From Epiperipatus broadwayi (Eukaryota; Onychophora; Udeonychophora; Euonychophora; Peripatidae), in NCBI GenBank assembly GCA_028023455.1, contig JAQFVV010006546.1, positions 252,001 to 316,000 of the forward strand: a stretch of DNA of 64,000 bases. The letters run 5' to 3'. This document shows, one piece after another, positions 1 to 11,127 of this stretch. The notes under the pieces are model-generated. The model did no database searches, was not told where the DNA came from, and worked only from the letters and a program-made list of their open reading frames with translations. The translations under genes and the position numbers were made by a program. Every line of letters starts with the position of its first letter. Positions within the stretch are counted from its first letter, which is position 1.

Positions 1-1946
1 AAATATTTATTTACGCACATATAAAATCATTCTAAATTCGAGGAATAAGTTTAACATTTAGATTTTTATCTTAATTTTTAATTTTACATTTAAAATAGCT
101 TGCTATAATGTTTAATATTTTATTTAGAGGGTCGAGTATGAATGGACTACACAGGTCTGCATTTGAAAAGAAAATATTCTTCCCTGATTTAACCTTAGGC
201 AACAAATTTCGCAATCAACTGGCGCCAATCCATCTGATACATTCATGTATTCAATATAGCATGATACGACAACACAAAATACTATATTGTCAGGAATGTA
301 CATATGAACAATAAGTAGAAATTGAGAAGACCTTGACTCTCCACCAACAGGACTGTGACATCTGTGGGCAAGTAGATCAATAAACTAAAAACTCCATAGG
401 AATGGACTGCGGTCTTCTGCCGACTTACAAACCCATCCATAGGCAAACAGAGGGTGTGTGGCGTATATCTATAATCCTGCCCGTAGCGGATCTCATACTA
501 CATCTACTAATTACACAAATATATCCAATCCATTGAACCAATTCAACTATGAAATGAATAACCTAAGATTACCCTCCCTTAATACAACTTTACAAAACTA
601 TATAGCCATTCGCGCCCGACTTAATTTTAACATTTATATACGTTCGCACAGATTTATTTAAAAATGTTGGGTATAGATCGATTACACAGATTCCACAGTC
701 AAAAACATTTCAAAATAAACATAAACGATCAAAATACAAAATTATTGATACCGACAATCGCAGAGGGAAACTTATAAGTAACCCAATAGTATTCACCATA
801 AGATACTTGCGTTGTCACCAATAACTTAAAAGACATCCGAATAAATACATTTTAGATACTCACCGTAAGGTATCATTATTTATCGAATGTCTATATATTT
901 TGATCAAATATGAAAACCAAAATCTAATTAACCGCAAACGAATCCATGCAAGCGTCTATATACAACTTAAATGTAATGCATTTAATAATTTCTACAATAA
1001 AATATTACTACACATAAAAATATTAAAAGGGAAATGATTCTTTTAACAATCAGGAAAGATATAAAATTAACCATTATTAATTTGATTTAAAACTTACAAA
1101 AGTCAGATAAGAGTCCATTTTAAATAAGTCGGCTTGTTTATTAATTTGTTCAACTTGACGAAAGTTCTTGATTGATTTTAAGAATTGTTCATTTCCTATA
1201 GCTTACGGTAGCAGAACTCCCGGTTCCTGGTGTCAATGTCCACGGAGTCTTTAATTGAAAGATCGATCTAATGTTCAGGAGGTGGCATTTGCTGGTTCAT
1301 GGTATCAGTCATTCCATTTCAGAGATAAGTGAGAGAGAACGATAAAGTGCGTCTTTATCGCTCGTCTCACCCAACCAAGTTGAAAAAGCTTCTTGAACTC
1401 AATATTTTTTTCTTTTTATATCATCCACAAGGATTCACTGAACAAAACGTCACTGCTCTGTTTTTTCACCATGGTCCGAGCCAAGGCTTAGTGCTTCCAT
1501 TGGTCAAGCTAAAATTTCTTTCTTCTCTTATCTAACTTTCCATCTGACCTTTTAATTAAATAGCTTTTAGATAATTAATAAACAACCATTTCCTTTTATA
1601 GATTACAGGAATTAATTAATACCTGTTTTTATTTTAACTTACGTTATTTTTTTATTAAAATATTTTTATATTTCAATCTTGTATTTTTTTATTTAAAAAA
1701 AATACATTCAAATACTTTTTTTTTTTTGTTTATGAAAAAAAAAATATTTTTAAAGTTTAACATCTGTGCGAATATATATATTTAACAATGTTTTAATTTT
1801 AGCGTTTAGTTTTTTACTTTTATTTGCGAACTTTTAAGTTTTTATTTTAAATTAATGTAACGACATATTTATATATCGTTACAATATATATATATATTAT
1901 TTGTAAATAAAGTTTATTAAAAAATTGTAATCACATGCAGACAGTA
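1..1946. other. AT-rich non-coding sequence, no gene seen
   Basis: Short chance open frames only; no zinc-finger exon of the receptor was recognised. It contains a small GC-richer hairpin at 1334-1365 (listed separately) and long A/T runs at 1680-1750. It should lie in the intron upstream of the hinge exon. Confidence 0.6.
1334..1365. repeat. Short hairpin, arms ACGATAAAG and CTTTATCG
   Basis: The arms ACGATAAAG and CTTTATCG are separated by TGCGT. The pairing extends imperfectly through GAGAGA on the left and TCGTCTC on the right, giving a stem of about 15 bp. No adjacent gene or U-run explains it. Confidence 0.5.
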
Positions 1947-2060
1947 CATTGTTATTAAACAGAGCAAAACTCTCCATACAGTATTTCCACCTGTGCTAAA
2001 CAGAGTAATAAATGGATGCCAGAAGGCTTGTGCATAAAATCCCTATCTAATGCCTACTCA

Positions 2061-2116
2061 TCCAATATCCCCAGACTAGTTTCTGGCTTAGACCTTCGTC
2101 AGTGAGGAGCTTTGGA
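2061..2116 (-). ncRNA. Type I hammerhead ribozyme motif (minus copy 2, stem II decayed)
   Basis: The core reads CTGACGA (complement of 2097-2103; position 7 is variable in hammerheads), followed by a weakened stem II (AGGTCTAAGCCA), GAAAC-TA-GTC and the same stem I arms. It sits exactly 455 bp from minus copy 1. Confidence 0.6.
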
Positions 2117-2515
2117 TCTGAGAGCACTGAATCTAGATCTTAGGATCTAATACAACCCTCTAGCAACCATCTTTTATCTCTACTTAACTACAAAACTATG
2201 AGAATGAAATTGAAAAGACAAAAAATATTTTCAATCTAAGCTCAATAGCTTATATAGTCATATGGGTCTGAACTCAGTTCAGCACCCATACATTTTGGTG
2301 TCTTTGGCTCTTTTACAACCATAGCCACCACTATCCTATTAGGCAGGATTGGTGTTAAACCATTAAGCATCACATGATCACATTTCCTATACTAGCACAT
2401 TAATTGTTGATAAACAGAGCAAAACTCTCCATACAGTATTGCCACCTGTGCTAAACAGAGTAATCAATGGATGCCAGAAGGCTTGTGCATAAAATCTTTA
2501 TCTAATGCCTATTCA

Positions 2516-2572
2516 TCCAATATCCCCAGACTAGTTTCTGGCTTGTGGCCTTCATCAGTGAGGAGCTTTGGA
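2516..2572 (-). ncRNA. Type I hammerhead ribozyme motif (minus copy 1)
   Basis: Same motif on the minus strand: core CTGATGA (complement of 2552-2558), stem II GGC/GCC, then GAAAC-TA-GTC. The stem I arms TCCTCA/TGGGGA and TCCA/TGGA are intact. The 10.1/11.1 position is again A and A. Confidence 0.7.
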
Positions 2573-2903
2573 TCTGAGAGCATACTGTATGGAGAGTTTT
2601 GCTCTGTTTATCAACAATTAATGTGCTAGTATAGGAAATGTGATCATGTGATGCTTAATGATTTAACACCAATCCTGCCTAATAGGATAGTGGTGGCTAT
2701 GGTTGTAAAAGAGCCAAAGACACCAAAATGTATGGGTGCTGAACTGAGTTCAGACCCATATGACTATATAAGCTATTGAGCTTAGATGAAAATATTTTTT
2801 GTGTTTTCAATTTCATTCTCATAGTTTTGTAGTTAAGTAGAGATAAAAGGTCGTTGCTAGAGGGTTGCATTAGATTCTAAGATCTAGATGCAGTGCTCTC
2901 AGA

Positions 2904-2960
2904 TCCAAAGCTCCTCACTGATGAAGGCCACAAGCCAGAAACTAGTCTGGGGATATTGGA
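2904..2960 (+). ncRNA. Type I hammerhead ribozyme motif (plus copy)
   Basis: The core CTGATGA is at 2918-2924 and GAAA at 2938-2941. Stem I is TCCTCA with TGGGGA (6 bp, one G-U), an internal loop AAGC/TAT, then TCCA with TGGA. Stem II is GGC-CACAA-GCC. Stem III is only AC-TA-GT, and predicted cleavage falls after C2947. The pair closing stem II on the core (10.1/11.1) is A and A rather than G-C, a departure that may lower activity. Short helix III is typical of hammerheads found in PLEs. Confidence 0.72.
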
Positions 2961-3117
2961 TGAGTAGGCATTAGATAGGGATTTTATGCACAAGCCTTCT
3001 GGCATCCATTGATTACTCTGTTTAGCACAGGTGGCAATACTGTATGGAGAGTTTGCTCTGTTTATCAACAATTAATGTGCTAGTATAGGAAATGTGATCA
3101 TGTGATTCATTGTTATT

Positions 3118-4390
3118 ATTATTACTTATATTAAAATGTGAACTCTAGAAAATTTGCATAAAGTATAATAAAATGAATAATAAATGAGGTTAAGATATGC
3201 TAATTAGTATAATTACAAAAATGAAATAATAACAGTTGATGGACTGCAAGTTGAGTAATAATAAAGTTCTCACAAGAAAGAAAAAGGATTGGACTAAGTC
3301 AGAGTCCTGTCTTAAGGTTTAAAATACATAGATAATCAGCTTAAGTAAAAGCCTGATTAAAACTGATATTAAGACACCATCTAATAATTTATCATATTAT
3401 GAGTGTAAAAGATTAGTAAATGGAAACTCAAGATATATGGATATTTATGTATGGACAATGTGTGAGAATAATCTGTCCTCTTACATCAAATGGTTATTAA
3501 CCTTATCTTTCTTTCATATGCAGCTCCGGTATTTGAGAAATCAAAAAATTCACTTTGCATATATGGCCCTCTACTGAGAGATTTTAACTTTTTTCTTTGT
3601 TGAGTGTTAATATTTACCCATACCTTTTTCTAATATTTTAATTTCAAAAAATTTTAAAGATCCTAGGGTATTAAAAAATGCATGAAATTCAAAACCTACT
3701 AAACTCCACATTTATGGTTATCCATTGTTTTCTTGGAGGTCTCAAACTTTGCAATATTACTCCAAGAATATATATTAAATAACTAAAAACTTGATTTTTT
3801 GGGGAAATTTATGATTATTTTTGCACAATAATTGTGTAATAATTGTGTGACGCTTATTAAAAATCAAGAATATATATTATTACATATTTATTTTTACTAA
3901 AATGTTTTAAGATAATATTTTTTGTATAATGTTACCATGGAAATTATAGGGGTGTTAATTAAAATCTGTTTAATAATATGCCATCACTCACAGTCTGTTA
4001 GAAAATATAACAACATTGTAAAAATTACTAAAAAATATTGAACTTTTAAAGCATAAGTTGATAGATTTACCAGATATTGATATTATTTATTTACATTTTA
4101 AATACAAATATCAATAAAGAATTCATAAATTTTGCAAAATCAATCTGCTCCTTCAGATCACTGATGATAAAACAGTCCTTTGTTTTGGATTAAAATCTAA
4201 TTTTTAAAATGATTGTAAAAGACAAGCATGATTTTTTAGAATTTATTTAATTTATAGACAAAAATATCTACCAAATAATCAAATTTATTATATTCTGATA
4301 TATAAAAATGGTTTAATACTAAAATGAAAGTTGAAAGTTTACATCGAGTAAAAAGAAAGAAAACTTTTTGAATGCTAGCACATTGAAAGA
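3118..4390. other. AT-rich intron or flank, nothing recognised
   Basis: No open frame with recognisable homology, no clear repeat, only A/T-rich sequence with ATAATTGTGTAATAATTGTG near 3829. Confidence 0.5.
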
Positions 4391-4523
4391 AGTTAATCAC
4401 TTTTCCAAATAAAGTAAACTATACTATTGTTTTTATTTATTATTCTCATTATCTCAGTATAATAAACTTGTTATTGAGTTTTAAAATTTCTTATTATGCT
4501 TTATTTTAATTTTGATGCTTGCC
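4391..4523 (+). repeat. Candidate 5' LTR of decayed gypsy element
   Basis: Starts near TTAATCACTTTTCCAAA and ends near GATGCTTGC. It is matched by 7931-8070 with point changes and small indels. Terminal TG/CA is not clear, so the ends are approximate. Confidence 0.6.
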
Positions 4524-5039
4524 AAACTGCTATCAGTCAACAATAAACCCTATGTTGACATTGTCAAGTCATAATTTTTGTGAATTTTATTTAAACAACA
4601 TGGTGTTACATGTTTATAAATAAAGTCAAGGATGATAAAGTGTCTACTTGCTTATTTGTTGGAGGTGATAATGTTTTATTGGTCCTAAATGTCCTGAAGA
4701 CATTCCATATCAATTGTGTCTAAATGAAAGGCACACTTGTTTTAGAATGAGGAAATAGTCACTTTATGAGCTGTATCATGATTATAATTTAGTACTTTGA
4801 ACATTTGGTAAATAATTAAAATTAGCTTACCAAGCTGAAAGATATACTTGGACCAACTATTGTTCAGAATATCAGACATAACTTCAGAAAATTTTTTACT
4901 AAGTGAGCCAGAACTTATATACAAAATAGAAATTGTAAAGTATATTATTGCACAAGAGACTATGTTAGATAAGGCATCAGAATTTTAGGCTTCTAGAAGT
5001 GTGCAGAATAATTTGACTCATGTGAATAAATCACAAGTT

Positions 5040-7910
5040 GTTAGCATGCCTTTGAAAACTGTAAAGGATAACCTGACTTGTTATTTGTGTGATGAAAAAG
5101 AGCACATTAAATTTTTTTACAGATTTAAAATGAAAAACTGCTGAAAGTGTAGCATAAAAGGGCATTTAGCTCATGTCTACTGGCAAAAAGCAAGATATAA
5201 AAGTGAAACTAACCATAAACTTTAAAACAGAGGGAGGTGGAATCAAAAGAAAAAATAACAGAAAAACAAATGACAGTGATAAAATCACTATTGCACTAGA
5301 CATGACTATCTGTGAAATGGAAGATAAATATGGCAGATGATAGTTGGGCAGTGTTATCAATATTATCACATAAAGGATTAGAATATTATTAGTGACAAAA
5401 GTAAAAACAAATGGTTAGAAAATTAGTGTACTATTCACAGATGCAAATAACAAAAAAATAGGCATATGTGGTAAAGCGATGGTACCAGTAAAGTTCAATG
5501 CCAGAATTTAAGTGCTATCTTTATTTATATTAGAGAAAATTTATGCTCTTTAATAAACAAAAACTTGTTTTGATCATTAGGCATATATCTTAAGATATTT
5601 AACAAAGTACAACTGGAAGTTTGAAAATAGACACATATTTCCCTGACTATTTAAATCAGGATTAGCCAAACTGAAGATGTGACTGATGGATCCAGAGTTA
5701 CTGAGAAATTCCAGCCTATAATATTTAAACTACATAAGATTTTGTACATAATGAAGCCAAAAGTTGATGAGACAGTTATAAAATGTTCTCAAAAGTTGTG
5801 TTGTCTCCAATGAAAAAATCGCTGTGGATGGAACTATTTGTCTTTGTGATGATTACCACATTACATTTAATAAATATATTCATAAAGGAGAAAATCATGT
5901 GCCACCTGTGAAGTTATACCCACATTCCAAAAAGCATCAATTTTCATGAAGATTGATTTAAAGTTCTGCCCAGATATCTGTCACAGAGAGAATAGGAGAA
6001 TTGTTAATTATTAACACTCATGTTGGACTTTTTAAGTGTAACAAGCTATCACATAAAATCATGATATCCCTGAACAATTTCCAAGCTAAAATGGATGCTT
6101 TGTTTCAAGACATGGAAGGAGTTATTCTGTATCTGAATGACATATTTATTATGTACCCAGACAGAGCATAAATTGGAAATGTGCATTATGCAAATCAAAA
6201 TTAGACAAAGTTGGTGCTAAATTGAATACTACAAAGGAAATATGGGTTACCTCAGAGATAAAATTCCTGAGCCATATTATAACTAAGCAGGGAAACTATT
6301 TTAACCTGGAAAAAATTGGTGCTATAAAGATCCTAGTAATATAACAAGCTTTCCTAGGACTACTGAATTTCTATGAGAGTTTTCTTTAAAAAAATCAAAT
6401 GTTGTAACACCTTTATATGACTTACTGCTGAATGAACAATACTGGAGATAGACAGAAAAACATTATTTAGCTTTTTAAAAAGCACAGGATTTGTTAATGA
6501 CTAATGAGCTCCTAGCTTATTTCTATAGTGACATGAAAATCATTGTAACCACTGATGCTTTGGAATTCAGAGTTGGAACTGTCATTTCCATTGCTGTTTT
6601 GGAAGCAAACATCTGATAGAAAATACCTTGAAGACCTTGTCACCCAATGAAAAAAACTATAGCCAATTGTATAAGGAAGCATTGGATTTTTCTGTCAGAT
6701 AAAAAATTTCATCAATTTGCATATGGGTAAAAATTTTCACTGTATACAGATCATCATTCGTTAATTGGGATTTTTAGTCTAAATAAAAAAAACTCCAGAA
6801 TATTTCAGCCAGGGACTAATCCGATAGATTAATATAGTAGCTGCCTAAAATTATGTGATAATCTATAAGCCTGGTAAAGAGATTGGACATTCAGATGCTT
6901 TATTGGGTTCATCAATTAGTGGTGAAGTGCAGCAGAAGTTACAAAAGTGAACTGCAGAAAATTTGAACAGTTCTAAAATTTCTGACTGGACAAATCAGGA
7001 CCTTGGCCATAAAAAATTAAAAAAATAGATTCATTTGAGATAACCATAAAGTCAGAAAAACATTTAGAGCTTATCTGTGTGCAATAAATGCATTCTAATG
7101 ACTGATCATATGCTGCCAACTTTAAGTCATAGGCAGGTGCTTCAATTATTACATAACTTTGGCACAATCATATGTCTGGGAGCATAAATTAAACAAATGA
7201 TCGAGCAGACAGTAAAAATTTGTCTACAAATCTACAGCAAATTTGTCTAAAAAAATGTTCAAATATGGGAGAGTCAAAAAACTCTTGGCTGAGGATTCAT
7301 ATAAATTTTGCTGGTCCAATGAATGGGTACAAGTTCCTAATTGTTGTAGATTTTTATTCTTGTTGAGCTGAGTACAAGCTCATAACAAACCTTAGCATGC
7401 AATATACAATTAGAGTTCTCCAAAACTATTATGGAGTGCAAAATTAGAGTTTTCCAAAAAAGTTTTGGTAGCCAAAGTTATCCTGAAATTTTGATATCTG
7501 ATAATGGAACTAGATTTACTTTCTTAGAGTTTAAAAAATATTTGGTGAGTAAAGGAATATGCCATATTTTGACTCCATTCTTTCATCTATAATCAAATAG
7601 ATTGGCTGAGAAAGCTGTGCAATATTTAAAAGCAATGCTTAAAAAACATCAACTATAGATATTAAGAAAACGTTAGTAGAAGCAATGTTTTATCAACACT
7701 CCATCTTTTAAAATGCCAGCTGAATTATTATTGCCATGGTGTGATACCCATTTATCAAAGATATTTTCGGTGGATAACATTATGAGTCAAAAATCTGTTA
7801 AAAAATGGATTCCTAATGTTATCAGTGAGGTTATATCTAAAGTCATTAAAGTAATTAAGCCAGAAAATGGACTGCATGTCAGAAAACATGTCTTTGTGAT
7901 ATGTTAAATG
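5040..7910 (+). pseudogene. gypsy gag-pol remains (zinc knuckles, RT, RNase H, integrase)
   Basis: Around 5070-5180 two degenerate zinc knuckles are read (CYLCDEKEH and KCSIKGHLAHVYW, each with a lost Cys). RT follows at about 5950-6180 with KIDL, INTHVGLFKCNKL, FQAKMDALFQ and YLNDIFI. The last replaces the catalytic Y-x-D-D with Y-L-N-D, so the active site itself is changed. RNase H remains are near 6490-6600 (LLAYFYSDMKI, TTDAL). Near 6880 a linker reads KPGKEIGHSDALLGS. Integrase motifs lie at 7290-7650 (INFAGPMNGYKFLIVVDFYS, ILISDNGTRFT, SNRLAEKAVQYLKA). Stops are scattered throughout. This is a retrotransposon fossil, not a host gene. Confidence 0.85.
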
Positions 7911-7930
7911 TAGTTAGAAGAAAATGGTTA

Positions 7931-8070
7931 TTAATCACTTTTCCAAAGTGAACTATACTACTATTTTCATTTATTATTCTCCTCATTATCTCAGTACAAG
8001 TAAATGAATTTATTATTGAGTTTTAATTAAAATTTGTCATAGTGTTTTTTTATTTTAATCTAATGCTTGC
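7931..8070 (+). repeat. Candidate 3' LTR of decayed gypsy element
   Basis: Partner of 4391-4523: TTAATCACTTTTCCAAAG to AATGCTTGC, placed just after the end of the integrase remains. Confidence 0.6.
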
Positions 8071-9104
8071 TCGGCTGGTATTATTGAAAATATCCCGAGT
8101 ACATAGTGATAGTAAATTAAATTACCCGTATAGAATACAAATAAATCATAAAATAATCCAATTAATAAAAAAAACAGAATGGCAGAGATCGAGTACTAAA
8201 AGAGCATCCTAATTTCTTATTGTACAAAGTTATTGAACATGGTAGCAAAAGAGCAGTTTAATTATTATTTAAAATAGACTTGTTAAATTTTACTTGACAT
8301 TATATTTATTCAATATTAAAATATTATTTAGCGTTACACATATATATACACGCATTTATCTGCCATCCAAAAATCAATAATCTCATTTTATTACACTGTC
8401 ATTAAATATTAAATGTAGTGAATTTGTCCACTAGCAAATTCTGTTTCCCCTAGTTTGTTGGTTTTATTTATATTAAATGTAGTGAATTTGTCCACTAGCA
8501 AATTCTGTTTCCCCTAGTTTGTTGTTTTTATTTAATTTGCTTTTGAAGATACTGGCAGCTAATAAAATCGAATAGAAGTTAAGATATTTAAATTCAAGTT
8601 TAAAAAGTAATCCAATATTTTTTGAAATTACATTTTCATAATTATCCTTTTTTATTTTAATGCGCAGAAGTATGTCATGGTGTGCAGTCAATTGGATTAC
8701 CCATATATATTTTGAGGCAAAATTAGAACAAACTTAAGAACAAGAATAATGCAACATAATGCAAAAATAAATAAGATTAGCAATCTTATGTCATATATGA
8801 AATGGCCATTAGACTTTGTATTTAGTATATAAATACTATAGGAGTAACTAAGACAAGTTAAAGACGAAAAGGAAACAATATTTGCTTTAGTACAGAAAAG
8901 CTAAAATTAACTCTACAAAAGTGTCAGTATTTTATTAGTCATCACAAACAACTTGATTATAGGTTTGATGCAGGTATTGTTGAAATGAGTTTTGTAGAAA
9001 GAAATGACAGTATGGAGAAAAACTTAATTTATTGCATTAAATGAACACTAATGAATCAGCGAACCAATAGCATTCAAATAAATAAACAATGGGTCTCTTT
9101 TTTT
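8071..9104. other. AT-rich sequence with one 66-bp tandem duplication
   Basis: No coding or RNA gene recognised; the duplication at 8408-8537 is listed separately. Confidence 0.5.
8408..8537. repeat. Tandem duplication, 66-bp unit, two copies
   Basis: The block beginning TTAAATGTAGTGAATTTG and ending CCCCTAGTTTGTTG is repeated almost exactly, the second copy lacking one G. Confidence 0.9.
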
Positions 9105-9203
9105 TTTCCATATGTCATAGCATCGGCCGGGAGGTGAACCCGCAACAACCGTCTGCAATCAAGGCGGCTGCGCTGACCTCTCGGCTAACAGCGCTTGGTC
9201 TTT
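9105..9203 (-). repeat. tRNA-derived SINE-like copy
   Basis: On the minus strand it reads as a tRNA-like head: box A TTAGCCGAGAGG and box B GGTTCACCTCCC, then a CATATGG-polyA tail. The box A spacing and extra arm resemble a class II (Leu/Ser-like) tRNA. The A-tail and the shared ATGACATATG end with the copy at 9668-9745 indicate a retroposed SINE rather than a working tRNA gene. Confidence 0.7.
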
Positions 9204-9667
9204 TAAATATTATTTAATAGTGGATTTATTATAATAATGATAATCATATGTATAATTCTACTTTGAAAATTTACTAGGTTGCTAAATAAACGATTACATA
9301 TATATCAAATAAGCATAGCTTAAAGTATATAAAATCCAAACTGAAGTAATTACATAGTTTCTATAACAGTATATCCTTTACTGAAGTATAGGGTCAGTTA
9401 CTTCTTCGTTGTATTATATATGTAGATTGTTGATTGTTAATGATATTGGTATTCTTTAAGTGTTGATTGTTTTCATGTATTTATATATATATAAAGGGGG
9501 AGAGAGAGAAAGACTGAAAGAGGAAAAAAAAAGAATATATTTACATAACAAATGAAAGGCTTTAAGGTAATGGTGTCATACAAATTCTTGTCATTTGCAT
9601 GTCCTTTGACCAAATTCAGGTTAAAAAGCAGGAAAAAAAAAATTATAAGAAATTTAGAATTTTTTTT

Positions 9668-9745
9668 TCATATGTCAAAGCGTTAACCGGGCCAGCTGCT
9701 TGGAAGGTAGCTATGCTAACCGCTAGGCCACCAACACTTGACAAT
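9668..9745 (-). repeat. tRNA-derived SINE-like copy, second
   Basis: The minus strand reads GTGTTGGTGGCCTAGCGG (box A-like), then CCCGGTTAACGC (weak box B) and TTTGACATATG followed by an A run. It has the same orientation and tail as the copy at 9105-9203. Confidence 0.6.
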
Positions 9746-10432
9746 TTAGGATTTTTTAAGATAGCCAAGACATTCAATATTTATTAAAAAATGGATATTT
9801 GTCTTTTTGTCTATTTTTAAAATGGGAAATCAAACAAATCTTCAATTATCCTGCAATGTGGAAATGTGCTGAATGTTTTCCTTTGTTTTTCATTCTATAA
9901 AGATTGATTGGAGTAACCTTTGTCCTGCAGTAATTTTTTTAGTGGTTGTTTAATTATCATATATATGTGTGTGAAACCGGTGCGTATGTATATAGCAAAA
10001 TTATCCAACGTTTAAACGATGTGGAATATTAATTTATAAAAAGTCATATTTAGCATTTGAAAGAATAAATTTGCAAGGATATTGAGTAGTATTTTGTCGC
10101 ATTACATATATATTAGTCTTTTATAGTATTCTTTTTAGGATGTATAAATATATTAAAATTGCAGATAATAATTATTTTATAGAGTATATCATTTATCTTT
10201 CAAAAAAATATTACGTAGTGGGTGAAGTGTCTGTATTCGGAGCACAAGTCTATTGTAAGATCCCACATTATTAACTTAAATTGTTTATAGTTGCAATATA
10301 AAACAAGTTAGTTTTTCTTTTCAATTCATTAACATACCCATAAAGTAAAGAATATTTAACATAAAATATATTTTTAAAAAAATTATCTTTATTTTATTTT
10401 ATGCTTTGTTTACAATAATACATTTATAACTT

Positions 10433-10760
10433 CATCGTATAGCAGTTAGCATAACTATCTGCCAAGGCTACATACAATTTGAAGCTCGATCCATCCTAGC
10501 AAACTTTTGTAATTATAAGGTAGCCCCCCCTCCCAGATAGGCGGCTTTTATGATAATTAACACAACTAATCATTCGGTAATGGTTGGAAAATGGATATCT
10601 AGCTAGACTAGAGGTTAAAGATCTCAGGTTAATATGGATTGGTTAGATGGGTGTCAGTGTGCTGACTGTAAAAACAAACAGTACGATCGTAATACAGCCT
10701 TCACCACTGACGGGAGGAGTTATCTCCTACGGGCGCTAAGCGCATGTTTTATCTTTATCT
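10433..10760 (+). repeat. SINE-like element with tRNA-like head and GC-rich body
   Basis: The head has box A-like TAGCAGTTAGC and box B-like GCTCGATCC. The body is GC-richer than its surroundings (GTAGCCCCCCCTCCCAG, then GGGAGGAGTTATCTCCTACG and GGCGCTAAGCGC) and ends in a TATCTTTATCTTTT tail. The two short palindromes near 10710-10745 are intact. No coding potential. The composition against AT-rich flanks and the head-body-tail order support a SINE; the family was not identified. Confidence 0.6.
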
Positions 10761-11127
10761 TTTAACTTTAGATTTATTTTTTCAGCAGCTTAAAAAAAAA
10801 AAAAAAGATAGAAAAAAGGAATGCGTAGAAATAGAAATCGATAAAAGAAACTTAACAAATTTTCATAGAAGTTTAGTATTTATTTGTTTATAAAGAATGG
10901 ACTGGATTTTATTTAAATTAGCATAAAAATCTTTTAAAATATCATTTTACTTCCAGCAAACACAAAATGCTTTTATTTATTCCATTTCCTGTTTTAATGA
11001 CATTACTTTAACATAACTTTTGATTTGTTCATTTTAAACATGTATCTAGAATATATATTTTTTCATTAGTTTAGATTTTAAAGTTATATAGATTATTTCA
11101 GTATTTTTTTGTTTATATGATTAGCAG

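Larger units (their letters stand above)
1957..3107. mobile_element. Inverted concatemer of a 455-bp hammerhead-bearing unit (retrozyme-like or non-autonomous PLE)
   Basis: The insertion is flanked by CATTGTTATT at 1947-1956 and 3108-3117, a likely target-site duplication. From 2583 back to 1957 the unit reads on the minus strand for about 1.4 copies; from 2584 to 3107 it reads on the plus strand for about 1.15 copies. The period is 455 bp on both strands: hammerhead cores at 2552 and 2097, and ACTGTATGGAGAG near 2584 and 3039. Each unit contains a hammerhead motif, and there is no coding capacity. Tandem units with a self-cleaving motif plus variable-length target duplications fit products of PLE-type or retrozyme-type copying of circular or concatemeric RNA. 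Related single copies lie at 41.77-42.01 kb and 55.4-55.74 kb. Confidence 0.75.
4391..8070 (+). mobile_element. Decayed Ty3/gypsy LTR retrotransposon
   Basis: About 3.7 kb between two direct repeats of about 133-140 bp (4391-4523 and 7931-8070) that look like short LTRs. The interior carries remains of gag, protease region, reverse transcriptase, RNase H and integrase in that order on the plus strand, broken by many stops and frameshifts. Order and motifs fit the gypsy lineage. No intact protein is possible. It lies upstream of the hinge exon in the same orientation. Confidence 0.8.

Noticed and set aside
108-661. Two small plus-strand open frames (68 and 67 codons)
   Set aside because: No recognisable motif, composition like the surroundings, and length expected by chance.
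1-11100. Looked for the zinc-finger (DNA-binding) exons of the receptor upstream of the hinge exon
   Set aside because: No frame with the Cys-rich zinc-finger or P-box pattern was recognised. They probably lie upstream of the window.
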